A stretch of DNA of 64,000 nucleotides, from contig CM043705.1 in the NCBI GenBank assembly GCA_023935145.1, positions 24,599,290-24,663,289 of the forward strand. The letters run 5' to 3'. Position numbers and translations under genes: made by a program. The notes under the pieces were generated by a model. It did no database searches and was not told where the DNA came from. It saw nothing but the letters and a program-made list of their open reading frames with translations. Source of the stretch: Bretschneidera sinensis (taxonomy: Eukaryota; Streptophyta; Magnoliopsida; Brassicales; Akaniaceae). Positions 1-9,439 of this stretch are shown one piece after another; the first letter of the stretch is position 1; the number at the start of each line of letters is the position of its first letter.

Positions 1-591
1 CTGTGTCTTTGCACTGTCATACCAATTCTCTCATTCACATGTTCTGTCATAATTGTTGTTAAGAATGAAGCTAGGTGACCCTTTATATAGTGCACCAACT
101 TCTTGACCAATCTTGAGTGTCATTCTCCACCCTTAGATCTTGATGACCAATCAACCATGGCGCTCCATCAATCCTAAGTGATGCTGTGCATTTTAACCTT
201 GCACCTACGCACTTAACAAGAGGCTGAATCAAGTGGAATATGTGTGCCTAGCACCTAGGCACTGAATAGGGCATGCTGCCGTGCTAGGCAACACCCTTTT
301 CACCACTTTCTGGGCACCGCGGCCTTGGTAAGGGAGAGGTGAGGCGTTGGCCTTCCTCCAGCACCTCCCTTGCTAGGCATTGTGGCCTGGCAGAAGGAGG
401 GCTGCAGCGCACACTGAAGCTGGACCCCTCACAGTTGTGCGCACTTCTTTGTCTTGCTGAATGGAGAGGTGTCCCAAAGTGAGGCGCACACTTGTGTGCA
501 CTCTTTTAACATACTGAAATTTATTCTTTCAACCTTGGTTTAAACCTTAGCCATGTTTAAATCATGTTTAAACCTTAGACAAATATCAACA
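1..591 (-). repeat. Copia 3' LTR, partial (runs off the left edge)
   Basis: Read on the minus strand, the LTR starts at 591 with TGTTGATATTTG and runs leftward out of the window. Bases 160-591 are a close direct repeat of 5087-5535, the matching part of the 5' LTR. A TATA box (TATATAAA on the minus strand, 82-89) follows the shared U3 block in normal order. Bases 1 to about 133 match 4577-4743 in inverted orientation, which shows that the other LTR is rearranged. The outer end and its target duplication lie outside the window. Confidence 0.85.
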
Positions 592-612
592 ATCTCTATC
601 TTTGTCTAAGTG
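592..612 (-). other. Polypurine-tract region of the copia element
   Basis: On the minus strand a purine-rich stretch (AAAGATAGAGAT) directly precedes the 3' LTR start at 591. This is where plus-strand DNA synthesis is primed in an LTR retrotransposon. The tract is short and has some pyrimidines, so it is assigned mainly by position. Confidence 0.5.
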
Positions 613-671
613 TTTAAACCCGAACCATTGTGCAAAGAACTTTAGGATCCAAACTCATCTTGAGTCATCAA

Positions 672-1915
672 TCAACCGACTCCAATCCTAAGAAGTTCAA
701 GGCAATGATTGAACCTTCTTAGAGGTAGAACCTTGGTGCCTAAATCTGTAGGACTTTCTTCCGTGGCCTTCTTGTCAACATGAATGCATCCTTTCATACC
801 ATTTTTCGTAATATAATAATACCAAACATCCATATGCTTTGTCCTCTCATGGAACACCGAATTCCTCCACAAGTGCACGCACTTTGGATATCTGAAGACA
901 CTACCACCTGCTCTTTTAGGACCGTCCACTCGTCCAACAACCCTTTGCACCACATAGCCTTCTTTATGGCTTCCGAAGCCACTATGTATCCTGCCTCCGT
1001 TGTTGAGAGTGCTACCACCGGCTGCAACCGAGCCTTCCAATACCTCAGCAACCACTTCATCCCAAGCCAAAGATCTTTTACGGGATTACTCACAAATCTG
1101 CTGAGAACATCCATTGCTTGAGAAATGTTGGGTCTAGTGCTCATCATCATGGACATGACTGGTCCATCCGCACTAGAGTAAGGGACCTTTACCATTTCCT
1201 TCTTCTTCTCATCCATTCCAAGACATTGTTCGTTGGAGGACTTGAAATGACCAGCAAGGGGAATCTTCACTGGTTTACCATTTTCCATAGAAGACCGAGA
1301 AACTTTCAACCTGTTTCTCTCCGTTTCCTGAATTCTTCTCATTCTAAGGATCTTTTGTGCAAGACTGAGATCCTTCATCTCGAACTCCTTACTGAGTTGA
1401 GATGTAAACCATTTCATCCTCTCCTTGCTGTTCCAAACCAACAGCATATCATTGGCATAGAGGAGGATAATCACCACTTCATCCACCTTATGTCCAGGTG
1501 AGAAGGTTTTTGTGAAATCCATGCCTTTTCTTCTCGTGAACCCCTTCGCCACCAGCCTAGCCTTGTTCTGAACTTCATCTCCTGGAGGGTACCCTTATTT
1601 GATCTTGTAAGTCCACTCACAATCCACAGTTCTCTGTTTTCCCGGAATGTGCACCAATTCTCAGAAGTTGTTCTTCCTCAAAGAATCCATTTCTTCCTCT
1701 ATAGCTAGCTTCCATCTTGGTGAATCCTTACATCCCATGGCATCAATGTAAGTCTCTTATTCACTCATCTCTCTTTTTGTCCCAGGAGTTGTTGCATCCG
1801 CAAAACCATATCTTGAAGGTGGTCCGACAAACCTTATTTCCTAGTCTCTTGTGAGCTGATAGTCCTTTCGACTCCCTGCATCATCTTCTTTCAATTCAAC
1901 CTCCTCATGAGTGTC
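672..1915 (-). pseudogene. Copia reverse transcriptase / RNase H, broken and internally deleted
   Basis: The RT part begins near 1915 with a recognisable lead-in (EEMDSLRKN, then ELVHIPGK) and VAKGFTRRKGMDFTKTFSP. It then jumps straight to the catalytic block, written LLYANDMLLV where the family has YVDDML. The RT palm sequence normally between these blocks is missing, so this is an internal deletion, and the second catalytic aspartate region is altered (YAND). RNase H follows (VALSTTEAGYIVASEA), and after a frameshift the usual C-terminus HERTKHMDVWYYYI ends at 672. Several stops and at least two frame changes make it non-functional. It would have copied element RNA into DNA and degraded the RNA strand. 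Confidence 0.88.
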
Positions 1916-3229
1916 CTAAGCATGGCATTCATCAATGGGCTCTTCCTGATCCGAACCCTCTTGCCTTCTTTGCTCTACCTGAACCGAATTCTCCTTGATG
2001 CTATGCTCCATAAATACCGAACTGGTTTGCTCACTAGCCCCTGTAGGGTTAGTTTTCTCCAAATAAGGAAATAACAATTCATTAAAATTAACATCTCTAC
2101 TTATTATGAGTCTCAATCCTTTTTGTTCTAAGGGCCACAACCTATACCCTTTAGCCCCTTCCCCATATCCTAGAAACACATATTTTCTAGATCCTAGGTT
2201 AAGTCTATCATCCTTTTTATGTGCAAACGCAGCACACTCAAAAGTCCTAAGGTTGTCTAACTCAGGGGGTTCTCCACTCCACATCTCTTCGAGAGTCTTA
2301 TGGTACAAAATCCTAGAGGGTGATCTATTAACCAAATACGCAGCAGTAGACACCACTTCCGCCCAAAAACATTTGGGTAATCCGAATCCATCTAACATGC
2401 ATCTAACCTTTTCCATAAGGGTCTTATTCATCCACTCAGCAACTCTATTTTGCTGAGGGGTTTCCATAACCGTTTTATGTCTTAGAATCCCATTTAACCT
2501 ACAGAATTGATCAAGTTCTTGGTTAAAAATTTCTAAGCCATTATTGGTTCTTATCTCCTTAACTACCCTGCCCATTTGAGTCTCTACCAGCCCTTTCCAC
2601 ACTACTAATTTATTCAAAGCATCTGATTTATTTTTAACCAAATAAACCCAAACCTTTCTTGAATAATCATCAATTAAAGACAAAAAGTAAAAGTTACCTT
2701 CCTGTATTGGTGTCCTTACTGGTCCCCAAAGGTCCCTATGAATGTAGTCAAGAATGCCCTTAGACTTGTGCACTCTAGTGTTGAAACTGACTCGATATTG
2801 CTGCCCAAGAACACTGCTCTTGCAGAAATCAAGTTTTTCTACCTTGTCACCATCAAGTAATCCATTCTTGCTGAGAACTTGTAGGCCTTCTTCGCTTATA
2901 TGTCCCAAGCGAGTGTGCCAAATGGCTGCCTTCTCCATCTCAGCCATCAAGCTTGCTGCTTGACCCTTGATGTTCGTGTCTCTGATCATCTCATAGAGGC
3001 CATCCTTCATTGCTGCTTTGATCACTACCAAAGATCCCTTGGTTACCTTGATCTTTCTTCCCTCTACTTTGCATGAATACCCCAAGGAATCCAGCTGCCC
3101 TAATGAGATCAAATTCCTCTTCAAATCTGGAAGATACCTCACATTTCGCAGTAGCCTTGTAACTCCATTGAACATCCTCAACTGGATGTCTCTTATCCCA
3201 CTCATTTGGTAAGAATTGTCATTCCCCAA
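1916..3229 (-). pseudogene. Copia GAG-pre-integrase and integrase core
   Basis: A 437-codon open stretch carries the gag-pre-integrase zinc region (WHTRLGH, then LDFCKSSV) followed by the integrase core. The core shows the first catalytic aspartate in HRDLWGP, RTNNGLEI where the family has the second aspartate (RTDNGLE), and RVAEWMNKTL with the catalytic glutamate. Two changes argue against activity: the zinc-binding CxxC reads CKSS, and the second catalytic D is N. Integrase joins element DNA into the host chromosome. It lies directly downstream of gag in the copia order gag-pro-int-RT-RNase H, and is separated from gag-protease by a stop near 3230-3268. Confidence 0.92.
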
Positions 3230-3268
3230 GAAGACCCTTCCATCATTGATCTTCTTGAAATTTTTGAA

Positions 3269-4132
3269 TCATTCCTTGTGAGGACACATGTGATAAGTGC
3301 ACCTGAAATCCAAAATCCACTTTTCACTGCCTTGCCTCCTGTTCACATTTGAGCACACAACAAGAACATCATTTTGTTGTTCTCCCTTGGCAACCGAAGC
3401 CTCTTCATTCTTGGTATGGCTTCTTCCCTCGTCCCTCATCTTCTCCTTGCAATCTTTCTTGAAGTGACCCTCCTTGTGGCAATAGTAACATCTATTCCCT
3501 CCAAATCTTAGTTTGGAATGTGCTTTCCCATGGCTCTCTCCTTTACCTCTATCCCGGTAGTAGCCATATATGTTGCTGTGCACTCTCCCATGGCTCTCTC
3601 CTCTACCTCTCTCTTGGTAGTAGCCATGTATGTTACTGTGCACTCTCACATGGCTCTCTCCTCTACCTCTGTCCCGGTAGTAGCCATGGATGTTGCTGCC
3701 ATACCGAGTTATTGACCTTCTTCTATTGAACAACCCTTCTCCACTTGATGCACTCCTCATCTTGGCATCAAGACCATCTTGCAACTCTTTATTAGGATCA
3801 AATTTAAAAGCAAAGATTTGTTTACGAAGATACCTCTTATTAGGGAGAGTCTTGGCAAGAAACAACTCATCTAGTTTCTTCCATATGATAGCTGGATATG
3901 TCGAGTCTCCGCACTCCCTTGTGACATTATCCAACATGTGTAAGAAGATGGTGTTGTATGCCATCTTCTTCATCTTATTCCACTGGTCCTCTGTGGTACT
4001 TGCTGGAAAAGCATCATCTTCTCTAATCGCCAAGTCCACTTTCTGTTGCATAAGAACAGCCTTGATCTTCCGCTTCCACAAGGAAAAATCTCCCTTTCCA
4101 TCAAACTTCTCAATACTGAAATTTAAACCCAT
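3269..4132 (-). pseudogene. Copia GAG with zinc knuckle, running into the protease start
   Basis: The protein opens with MGLNFSIEKFDGKGDFSLWK, the usual copia gag start (UBN2/gag-polypeptide type). It contains a CCHC zinc knuckle CYYCHKEGHFKKDC near residues 215-228. The C-terminus reaches the protease active-site region, but WILDSGCTYHM is here WILDFRCTYHM, so the catalytic D-S-G is lost. At roughly residues 425-480 of the usual gag spacing there is instead an expanded block: three 20-residue repeats rich in R, G, Y and H (DNA 3527-3703). At 287 aa with part of the central gag domain missing it is shorter than usual. Gag packages element RNA into cytoplasmic particles. Confidence 0.9.
3527..3703. 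repeat. 60-bp x 3 tandem repeat inside copia gag
   Basis: Three nearly identical 60-bp units in exact register encode HSNIHGYYRDRGRGESHGRV-type repeats on the minus strand. The unit length keeps the reading frame. Confidence 0.9.
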
Positions 4133-4409
4133 CTTGTGGAGATGATCCTAGATTTGTGCAGCACCCACAATTGCTCTCCAACTTCTTCTAAATCTTAAGA
4201 ACACAGATTGAAGATTGATCTCAATACCGTTCTTGAATCACCCTCAAGAACACGATCAGATATTGATCTTAACTCCGTCCTTGATTCACCTCAAGAATAC
4301 AATCGGATATAGATCTTAACTCCGTTCTTGAATCACCCAAGAAGTTGACCTCCGATTCTTGGAGTCTTGTTCCGACACCTTCTCTTCTTGCTCCGACACC
4401 CCGCTGTAC

Positions 4410-4487
4410 TAGCTCTGATACCACTGTTGTGGTATCTCCTCTAGCTCTGATACCACTGTTGTGGTATCTCCTCTAGCTCTGATACTA
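4410..4487 (-). other. Triplicated primer-binding site region (initiator-tRNA type)
   Basis: The plus strand reads GCTCTGATACCA at 4412-4423 and 4444-4455, and GCTCTGATACTA at 4476-4487. On the minus strand the first two are TGGTATCAGAGC, the common copia primer-binding site complementary to the 3' end of initiator-Met tRNA. The 32-bp unit is present three times. The copy nearest the LTR has one mismatch. Between units, GATACCAC-TGTT-GTGGTATC forms a short perfect hairpin. Confidence 0.85.
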
Positions 4488-4490
4488 CAG

Positions 4491-4557
4491 TTGGAAATCA
4501 CCTTGACAAGATGCCTTGGTGGTGATCTTCCAAACACCCAAGTCTAGAATGACTTGT
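4491..4557. repeat. 67-bp inverted repeat, left arm
   Basis: Pairs with 5020-5086 with only a few mismatches (TTGGAAATCACC here, GGTGATTCCCAA on the other arm). It appears to be the true LTR 3' terminus, since it directly abuts the primer-binding region. Confidence 0.9.
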
Positions 4558-5019
4558 AAAGAAAAGATATAGCAACCAAAGGGTGGAGATTGACTCTCAA
4601 GATTGGACAATAAGTTGGTGCACTATATAAAGGGTCACCTAGCTTCATTATCAACATAACATTGTGATATAATTTGAGATCAATTGTAAAGAGTGACGAG
4701 ACACAATAAAAGAGAGAATTGTGTGAGAGTGCAAAGACACAAAACATAATAGGGACTCATTGTAGAGAGGCTAGTTGTAAAGAAGAAAGAGTAGTATAGA
4801 TAGAGAGTATTGTAATAATTTTTATCATCTTCTTTCTTCTCTTCTTGGTTTCTTCAAGAACTTTAGGTTTCTTGAAGAGGGTTGCTGTAATTGTAAAGAA
4901 CCATTGATTTAGTGCAGAGACTTCAGAGGAACTCACAGGGACGTAGGTTATTACCGAACCTCGATAACAAATCGCTTGTCTTCTTTTCTTTCTTGCTTTC
5001 GATTGCTGTATTTCTTTCT

Positions 5020-5086
5020 ACAAGTCATTCTAGACTTGGGTGTTTGGAAGATCACCACCTGGGCATCTTGTCAAGGTGATTCCCAA
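5020..5086. repeat. 67-bp inverted repeat, right arm
   Basis: Inverted complement of 4491-4557. It joins abruptly to the shared U3 block at 5087, whereas in the 3' LTR that block continues into different sequence near 160. Confidence 0.9.
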
Positions 5087-5535
5087 CATCCATCAATCCT
5101 AAGTGATTCTGTGCATTTTAACCTTGCACCTACGCACTTAACAAGAGGCTGAATCAAGTGGAATATGTATGCCTCAGTGTGCCTAGCGCCTAGGCACTGA
5201 ACAGGGCATGCTACAGCGCTAGGCAAAATACCCTTTTCACCACTTTCTGGGTGTCGTGACCTTGCTGAGGGAGAGGTGTGGCGCTGGCCTTCCCCCAGCA
5301 CCTCCCTTGTTGGGCACTACGGCTTGGGAGGAGGAGGGCTGCAGCGCACTCTGAAGCTAGACCCCTCACAGCTGTGCGCACTTCTTTGTCTTGCTGAATG
5401 GAGAGGTGTGCACACACCCAAAGTGAGGCACACACTTGTGTGCACTCTTTTAACATGCTGAAATTTATTTTTCCAACCTTGATTTAAACATTAGCCATAT
5501 TTAAACCATGTTTAAACCTTATACAAATATCAACA

Positions 5536-6904
5536 GGTTCGATTCTTGTTCTCACTAGGGTAAAGTGGCTTTAAAGGCCAATGGATAATGTTTTGGTCTT
5601 GAACATGCATAAGTATGTTTGTCCTGGAGACATTAAGTGGGGTAGAGGTTTTAAATAGAGGGGAGGTCTTTGCCTTGCCCTCTTGATGGAGTTTTTGCAG
5701 TACTTTTATCCGGCTCATTAGCATCCCTTTTCTTTTTCTTTATCTCTCATTCTCTTTCCCTTCGGAAAGCTTGATCATCTTCAATAGTCATGAACTCTTC
5801 AGCCTGAGTAAGGATATCGTTCATATCCTTTGGAGGGTGCCTAGTATACTTGAAGCTAAATGACTCTAACTTGAGTCCATTCTTGAATGCCAGGGTCTTA
5901 ACCGTCAGATCAAGGTTCAAAATTTCCTAGGTAGCGGAGTTAAACTATGAAATATACTCTTAGAACTTCTCTCACTTGCACTGAATAATACTAAAGAGAC
6001 TTTCCAAAGCCTTTCAGGGTCGTTTACTACTGAGGAAGTGTGTTGTAAAGGCAATACTGAGCTCTTGAAAAAAGCTTATGCTTTCAGGCTTCAAGTGTGA
6101 TTACCAGGTGCTTGCATCCTTCTAGAGCATCAGAGGAAAAGCTCAACACATGATAGCATCAGGATGGTAATGTAACATCATGGTGGTTGTGTAGAGCTTG
6201 ATATGGTCCATGGGATCCGTGGAGCCATCGTAAGCCTTTATAATTAGCATTTCAAAATACCGAGGGAGAGAAGCTTCGTGGATCTCTTTTGTAAAAAATG
6301 GAGGTTGAGAGTTAAGTTTATCTAAAATGTTTGTGTTCTTTCCATTAAACACTTCTCCTATCCTCTTGTCCATCTCTTCCAATTTTCTGTCCAGGTCAAT
6401 GTAGTTCCTAGAGATGGAGAAACTTCGAGACTTTATCTCAAGAAAGGCTTGGAGGTGGAGAAATCTTGGGACTTAGCCGTACGATGAGGAGAAGACCTGG
6501 TGGTTGAGTGACTGCTAGTCTTTTTGTTGAGATCAGTTTGCTTTATTGGTCGAAAGCTTCAATGAGGTGGAGGCAGAGATTTAGGAGGATAAGCTTGCCC
6601 CCCAAGTCTAGCAACGAGATTGGTGACAAGTTGGGTAAATCCAATAATTTCCCTTAACTAGAGTAGTGGGGTTTGGTGCTGGAGGTGCCTCTAGGTTCTT
6701 TTGGACACCAAGGTCTACCAAGTCGAGCTGAGGAGGTTGTTCATGCCATATTCGTCCATCTGATGATTCACTATTGTTTTGATTGGAGATGGAATGTTTT
6801 GAAATGATAGGGAGCCGTGAACCAGACTGTTGGCTACGAATGGACACTCGTGTGGCTACTAAGGTGGTACAGGCAGTATTTTTGGCAGGGTTCTTGAGCG
6901 GCAC
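5536..6904 (-). pseudogene. Tat-type Ty3/gypsy GAG, interrupted by the copia insertion
   Basis: On the minus strand a start MPLKNPAKN at 6904 is followed, after frame changes, by the retrotransposon-gag core. Recognisable pieces are SQPPFFTKEIHEASLPRYFE and AYDGSTDPMDHIKLY (6143-6382), then SFKYTRHPPKDMNDILTQA, then ILMHVQDQNIIHWP ending in ENKNR at 5536. In related gags this is directly followed by the zinc knuckle (CxFHxxxGH type), which is absent because the copia LTR begins at 5535. The copia element therefore inserted just upstream of the knuckle, with GGTTC (5536-5540) the expected target copy. Stops and frameshifts are frequent. The rest should lie left of the window. Confidence 0.82.
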
Positions 6905-6946
6905 TGTAACATACGAGTTCTTTGTAACTCACAAAGTTAAGGAAGG

Positions 6947-6967
6947 TTCCCACAGACAACGCCAATC
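6947..6967 (-). other. Primer-binding site of the minus-strand Tat-type element
   Basis: The minus strand reads GATTGGCGTTGTCTGTGGGA directly after an LTR end (TTCAACATTAACA). The same position and similar sequence (GATTGGCACCGTC) follow the 5' LTRs of the two Tat elements at 12468 and 38464. Confidence 0.8.
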
Positions 6968-7520
6968 TGTTAATGTTGAAAATTAGTCAGGAAAGCAAAT
7001 GACCGAGAAGTGATACCTGCACACATGAAACGAGGAGAAATCCTAAAAAGTTACCGGAAGACTAGAGGGTTGTGCCTCCAGGGTGACTCTTCGATGCCTA
7101 AGTTAGAATAAGGCTTTTTAAGAATGTGGAGAGCTATGGATGAGAATGGAATGTGCCTTTTGATAGTGAGAGCCCCCTTTATATAGTGTTTTGGAGCAAA
7201 GTCCAATTAGAAGAGTGATTGATCACTAAGTATCACGATAAGATCGATATTATCCATAAGTTGGATTATTTAAATATTAGTTTATTCATAAGTTGAATAG
7301 TAGTTTATCTATAGGCTGGATTGTTATAATAGTACTGTGACATTGGTGTGAAATTACCATTATGCCTTTTGCCAAGTGTGGCGATTAGATTAGTTTATTT
7401 GTCTTTGTTGTAAAATTACTCTTTTACCCTTGGAGGTTATCACGTGTCACGATGTTATTGGAGGAAGAATTTTCCCATTATATGGCCATTGTGATTGTTT
7501 CTACTTCTATTCCATGTGAT
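6968..7520 (-). repeat. 5' LTR of the minus-strand Tat-type element (outer end approximate)
   Basis: The inner boundary at 6968 is set by the LTR end ...CATTAACA next to the primer-binding site. A TATA box CTATATAAAGG lies on the minus strand at 7176-7186. The outer end is not resolved because the partner LTR is outside the window. Confidence 0.6.
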
Positions 7521-9395
7521 GTAATTGAATTGTTTGATGGCTTAAGTGATTAGTCTTCGTTCTGCTAAAAAGAATAGTTTAGTTTAAATAACATTTTTCG
7601 TTTGGGAATGTGGGTATAAGTAAAGCTATGTTCAATGTTTTCCCCCCTTTTCATGCATCTTTCAGTGCATAGAAGATTGAAGTCACAAGGGCTTTCAACG
7701 AAAAATTCTTGTTTATACCCGGTATAAAATTTACTTTTGTATTAGAGTGAAAACTTGAATGATAATTTTGAGGAACTTCATTAATAATGTCTATGCATAC
7801 TCAATTAACGTTATTAATGAAATTTCCAAAATTTACCAGTCAAGTCTCTATTCTGTACGAAATTGAGTTTTGAGCAAAGTTGCTTTAGAAAAGGACTTAC
7901 TTTCTATAAGTAGATTGGACTTCTATCAATGACTTTTAAAACATTTTGGTTGGATCTATTATTGATATTGTTTTTTTTTAAATTATATCTTGAAACAGGG
8001 ATCTTAGCCAAGCAGAAAGGTCGTTTAATGACATGGAACCAATTTTCATTTAGTTTTCTGTCATGCAGGCAGCGAAAGCTTTGCAAGTAGTTTTACGCAT
8101 TGTATGGAACTATAGATATGAAATATCTTCTATGCTATTGAAATCTTTATCAAAGCTAATCTTGGCAGATGGAAGGTAAATTCATCTTCTTTTGGCCTCT
8201 CTAAAGATATTATTGGATGCCTTTATGATGGTGTTTGTTTTCGTTTCCGTTGCATGGATATGAGAGTTCTACCATTTGGCTTTCTCTTATTAGCTTTTTT
8301 GAACCTTATCTTCACCTTTTTGGATAGATTTAAGTTGTTATTCTTTTTATGTCATTTGATTAACAAACAAGAATTGATACAAATAGGTGGTTACACAAGT
8401 TATGACGAGGACTTGACATTTGCTATTAAAAGAGGAGCAAACATGAAACTATATTACATGGACTCATTTTATTCTATTATATTTGTAACTGACTTTAGAC
8501 ATTTGGATAAGAGTATAGTATTTATACACTTCAAATTAAAAAACAAATTATAAAAATTTATTAAAATAAATGTATTCATTATTTATACCCAAATCCAAAT
8601 AACATAATCAAATACTGTGAGACTTATCAAGCATTTCTTAGATGGCTCACGTCTCTCCACTGCTTTAAGATATTTTGACTTATTTAAAGTATTTCGCAAG
8701 AACTGTTAATGTTCTTTTCTTTTAACAATGACTTTTTTAGCAATTGATTTGCTGCAAAAACAAAACTGTTGCAGTCTACAAAGATTTGCTTTACTTCAAA
8801 TCATCTTGTATGGCATAGTCAATGCAGTCATGGTAGAATAGATTGAAGATAGATTCTAAGTGCCTTGAGAAAAAAAAATTGGCCATTTGTTTAGGTGGTA
8901 AACATATTTATTTGGTGTAAATTTTTACGTGATAAGACAAAAAAAAAAAAAAAAAAATTTACCGTTAAATATATTTGTTTTATTTTCAGGTGTATAAATT
9001 TTACCATACTTGATGCAAAAAGCAAATTGCTTTTTCTTTAAAAGACACTGGAATAGTCGCCTAGATTGAAAACCACCGTCTGCCAAATCGTATGCTTATC
9101 TGAAAAAATAACGTTGTATCTCAATTGTGACTACATGCATCTATAACATTGTTACGTTAGACCGCTCAGCGTGGATTACGTATAGATTTATGAAATTGTG
9201 CTCACAGAAACTTAATAAGGATTGTCTACTTGGCTTTATATATGTTTTGAAGTTTAAATTAGAATGTATCAGCTACTCCGTTACTTGTTTTCACTTACCA
9301 TCAGAATTGCGTTTTAAGAAAAGAAATTCTTTGCTTTTTTTTTTTCCTTTATTTTGTTATTAAACAAATGATTAGCAATAATAAAAAGAAAAGAA

Positions 9396-9439
<44 letters not shown>

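Larger units (their letters stand above)
4491..5535 (-). repeat. Copia 5' LTR, rearranged by an internal inversion
   Basis: On the minus strand it starts at 5535 (TGTTGATATTTG) and matches the other LTR down to 5087. The next part is in the wrong orientation. A 67-bp sequence at 4491-4557 recurs as its inverted complement at 5020-5086, and the 462 bp between them hold the LTR promoter and U5 inverted. The TATA box (TATATAAA, 4624-4631) is therefore on the plus strand and points away from gag-pol. The element's coding strand would not be driven by this promoter. Confidence 0.82.

Noticed and set aside
4491..5086. Interpretation as a free-standing MITE with 67-bp terminal inverted repeats
   Set aside because: The interior matches the promoter part of the other copia LTR and one arm abuts the primer-binding site, so it is a rearranged LTR rather than a DNA transposon.
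5211..5461. Overlapping 60-80-codon ORFs in the GC-richer part of the copia LTR
   Set aside because: They lie in U3 sequence shared with 160-591, have no motif, and are broken in the other copy.
5536..5546. GGTTCGATTC, identical to a tRNA T-loop (B box)
   Set aside because: Upstream sequence is an LTR and no acceptor, D or anticodon arm fits. The stretch reads as gag on the other strand.
8254..8553. A 99-codon hydrophobic ORF
   Set aside because: AT-driven composition rich in F and L, no motif, no supporting exon or promoter signal.
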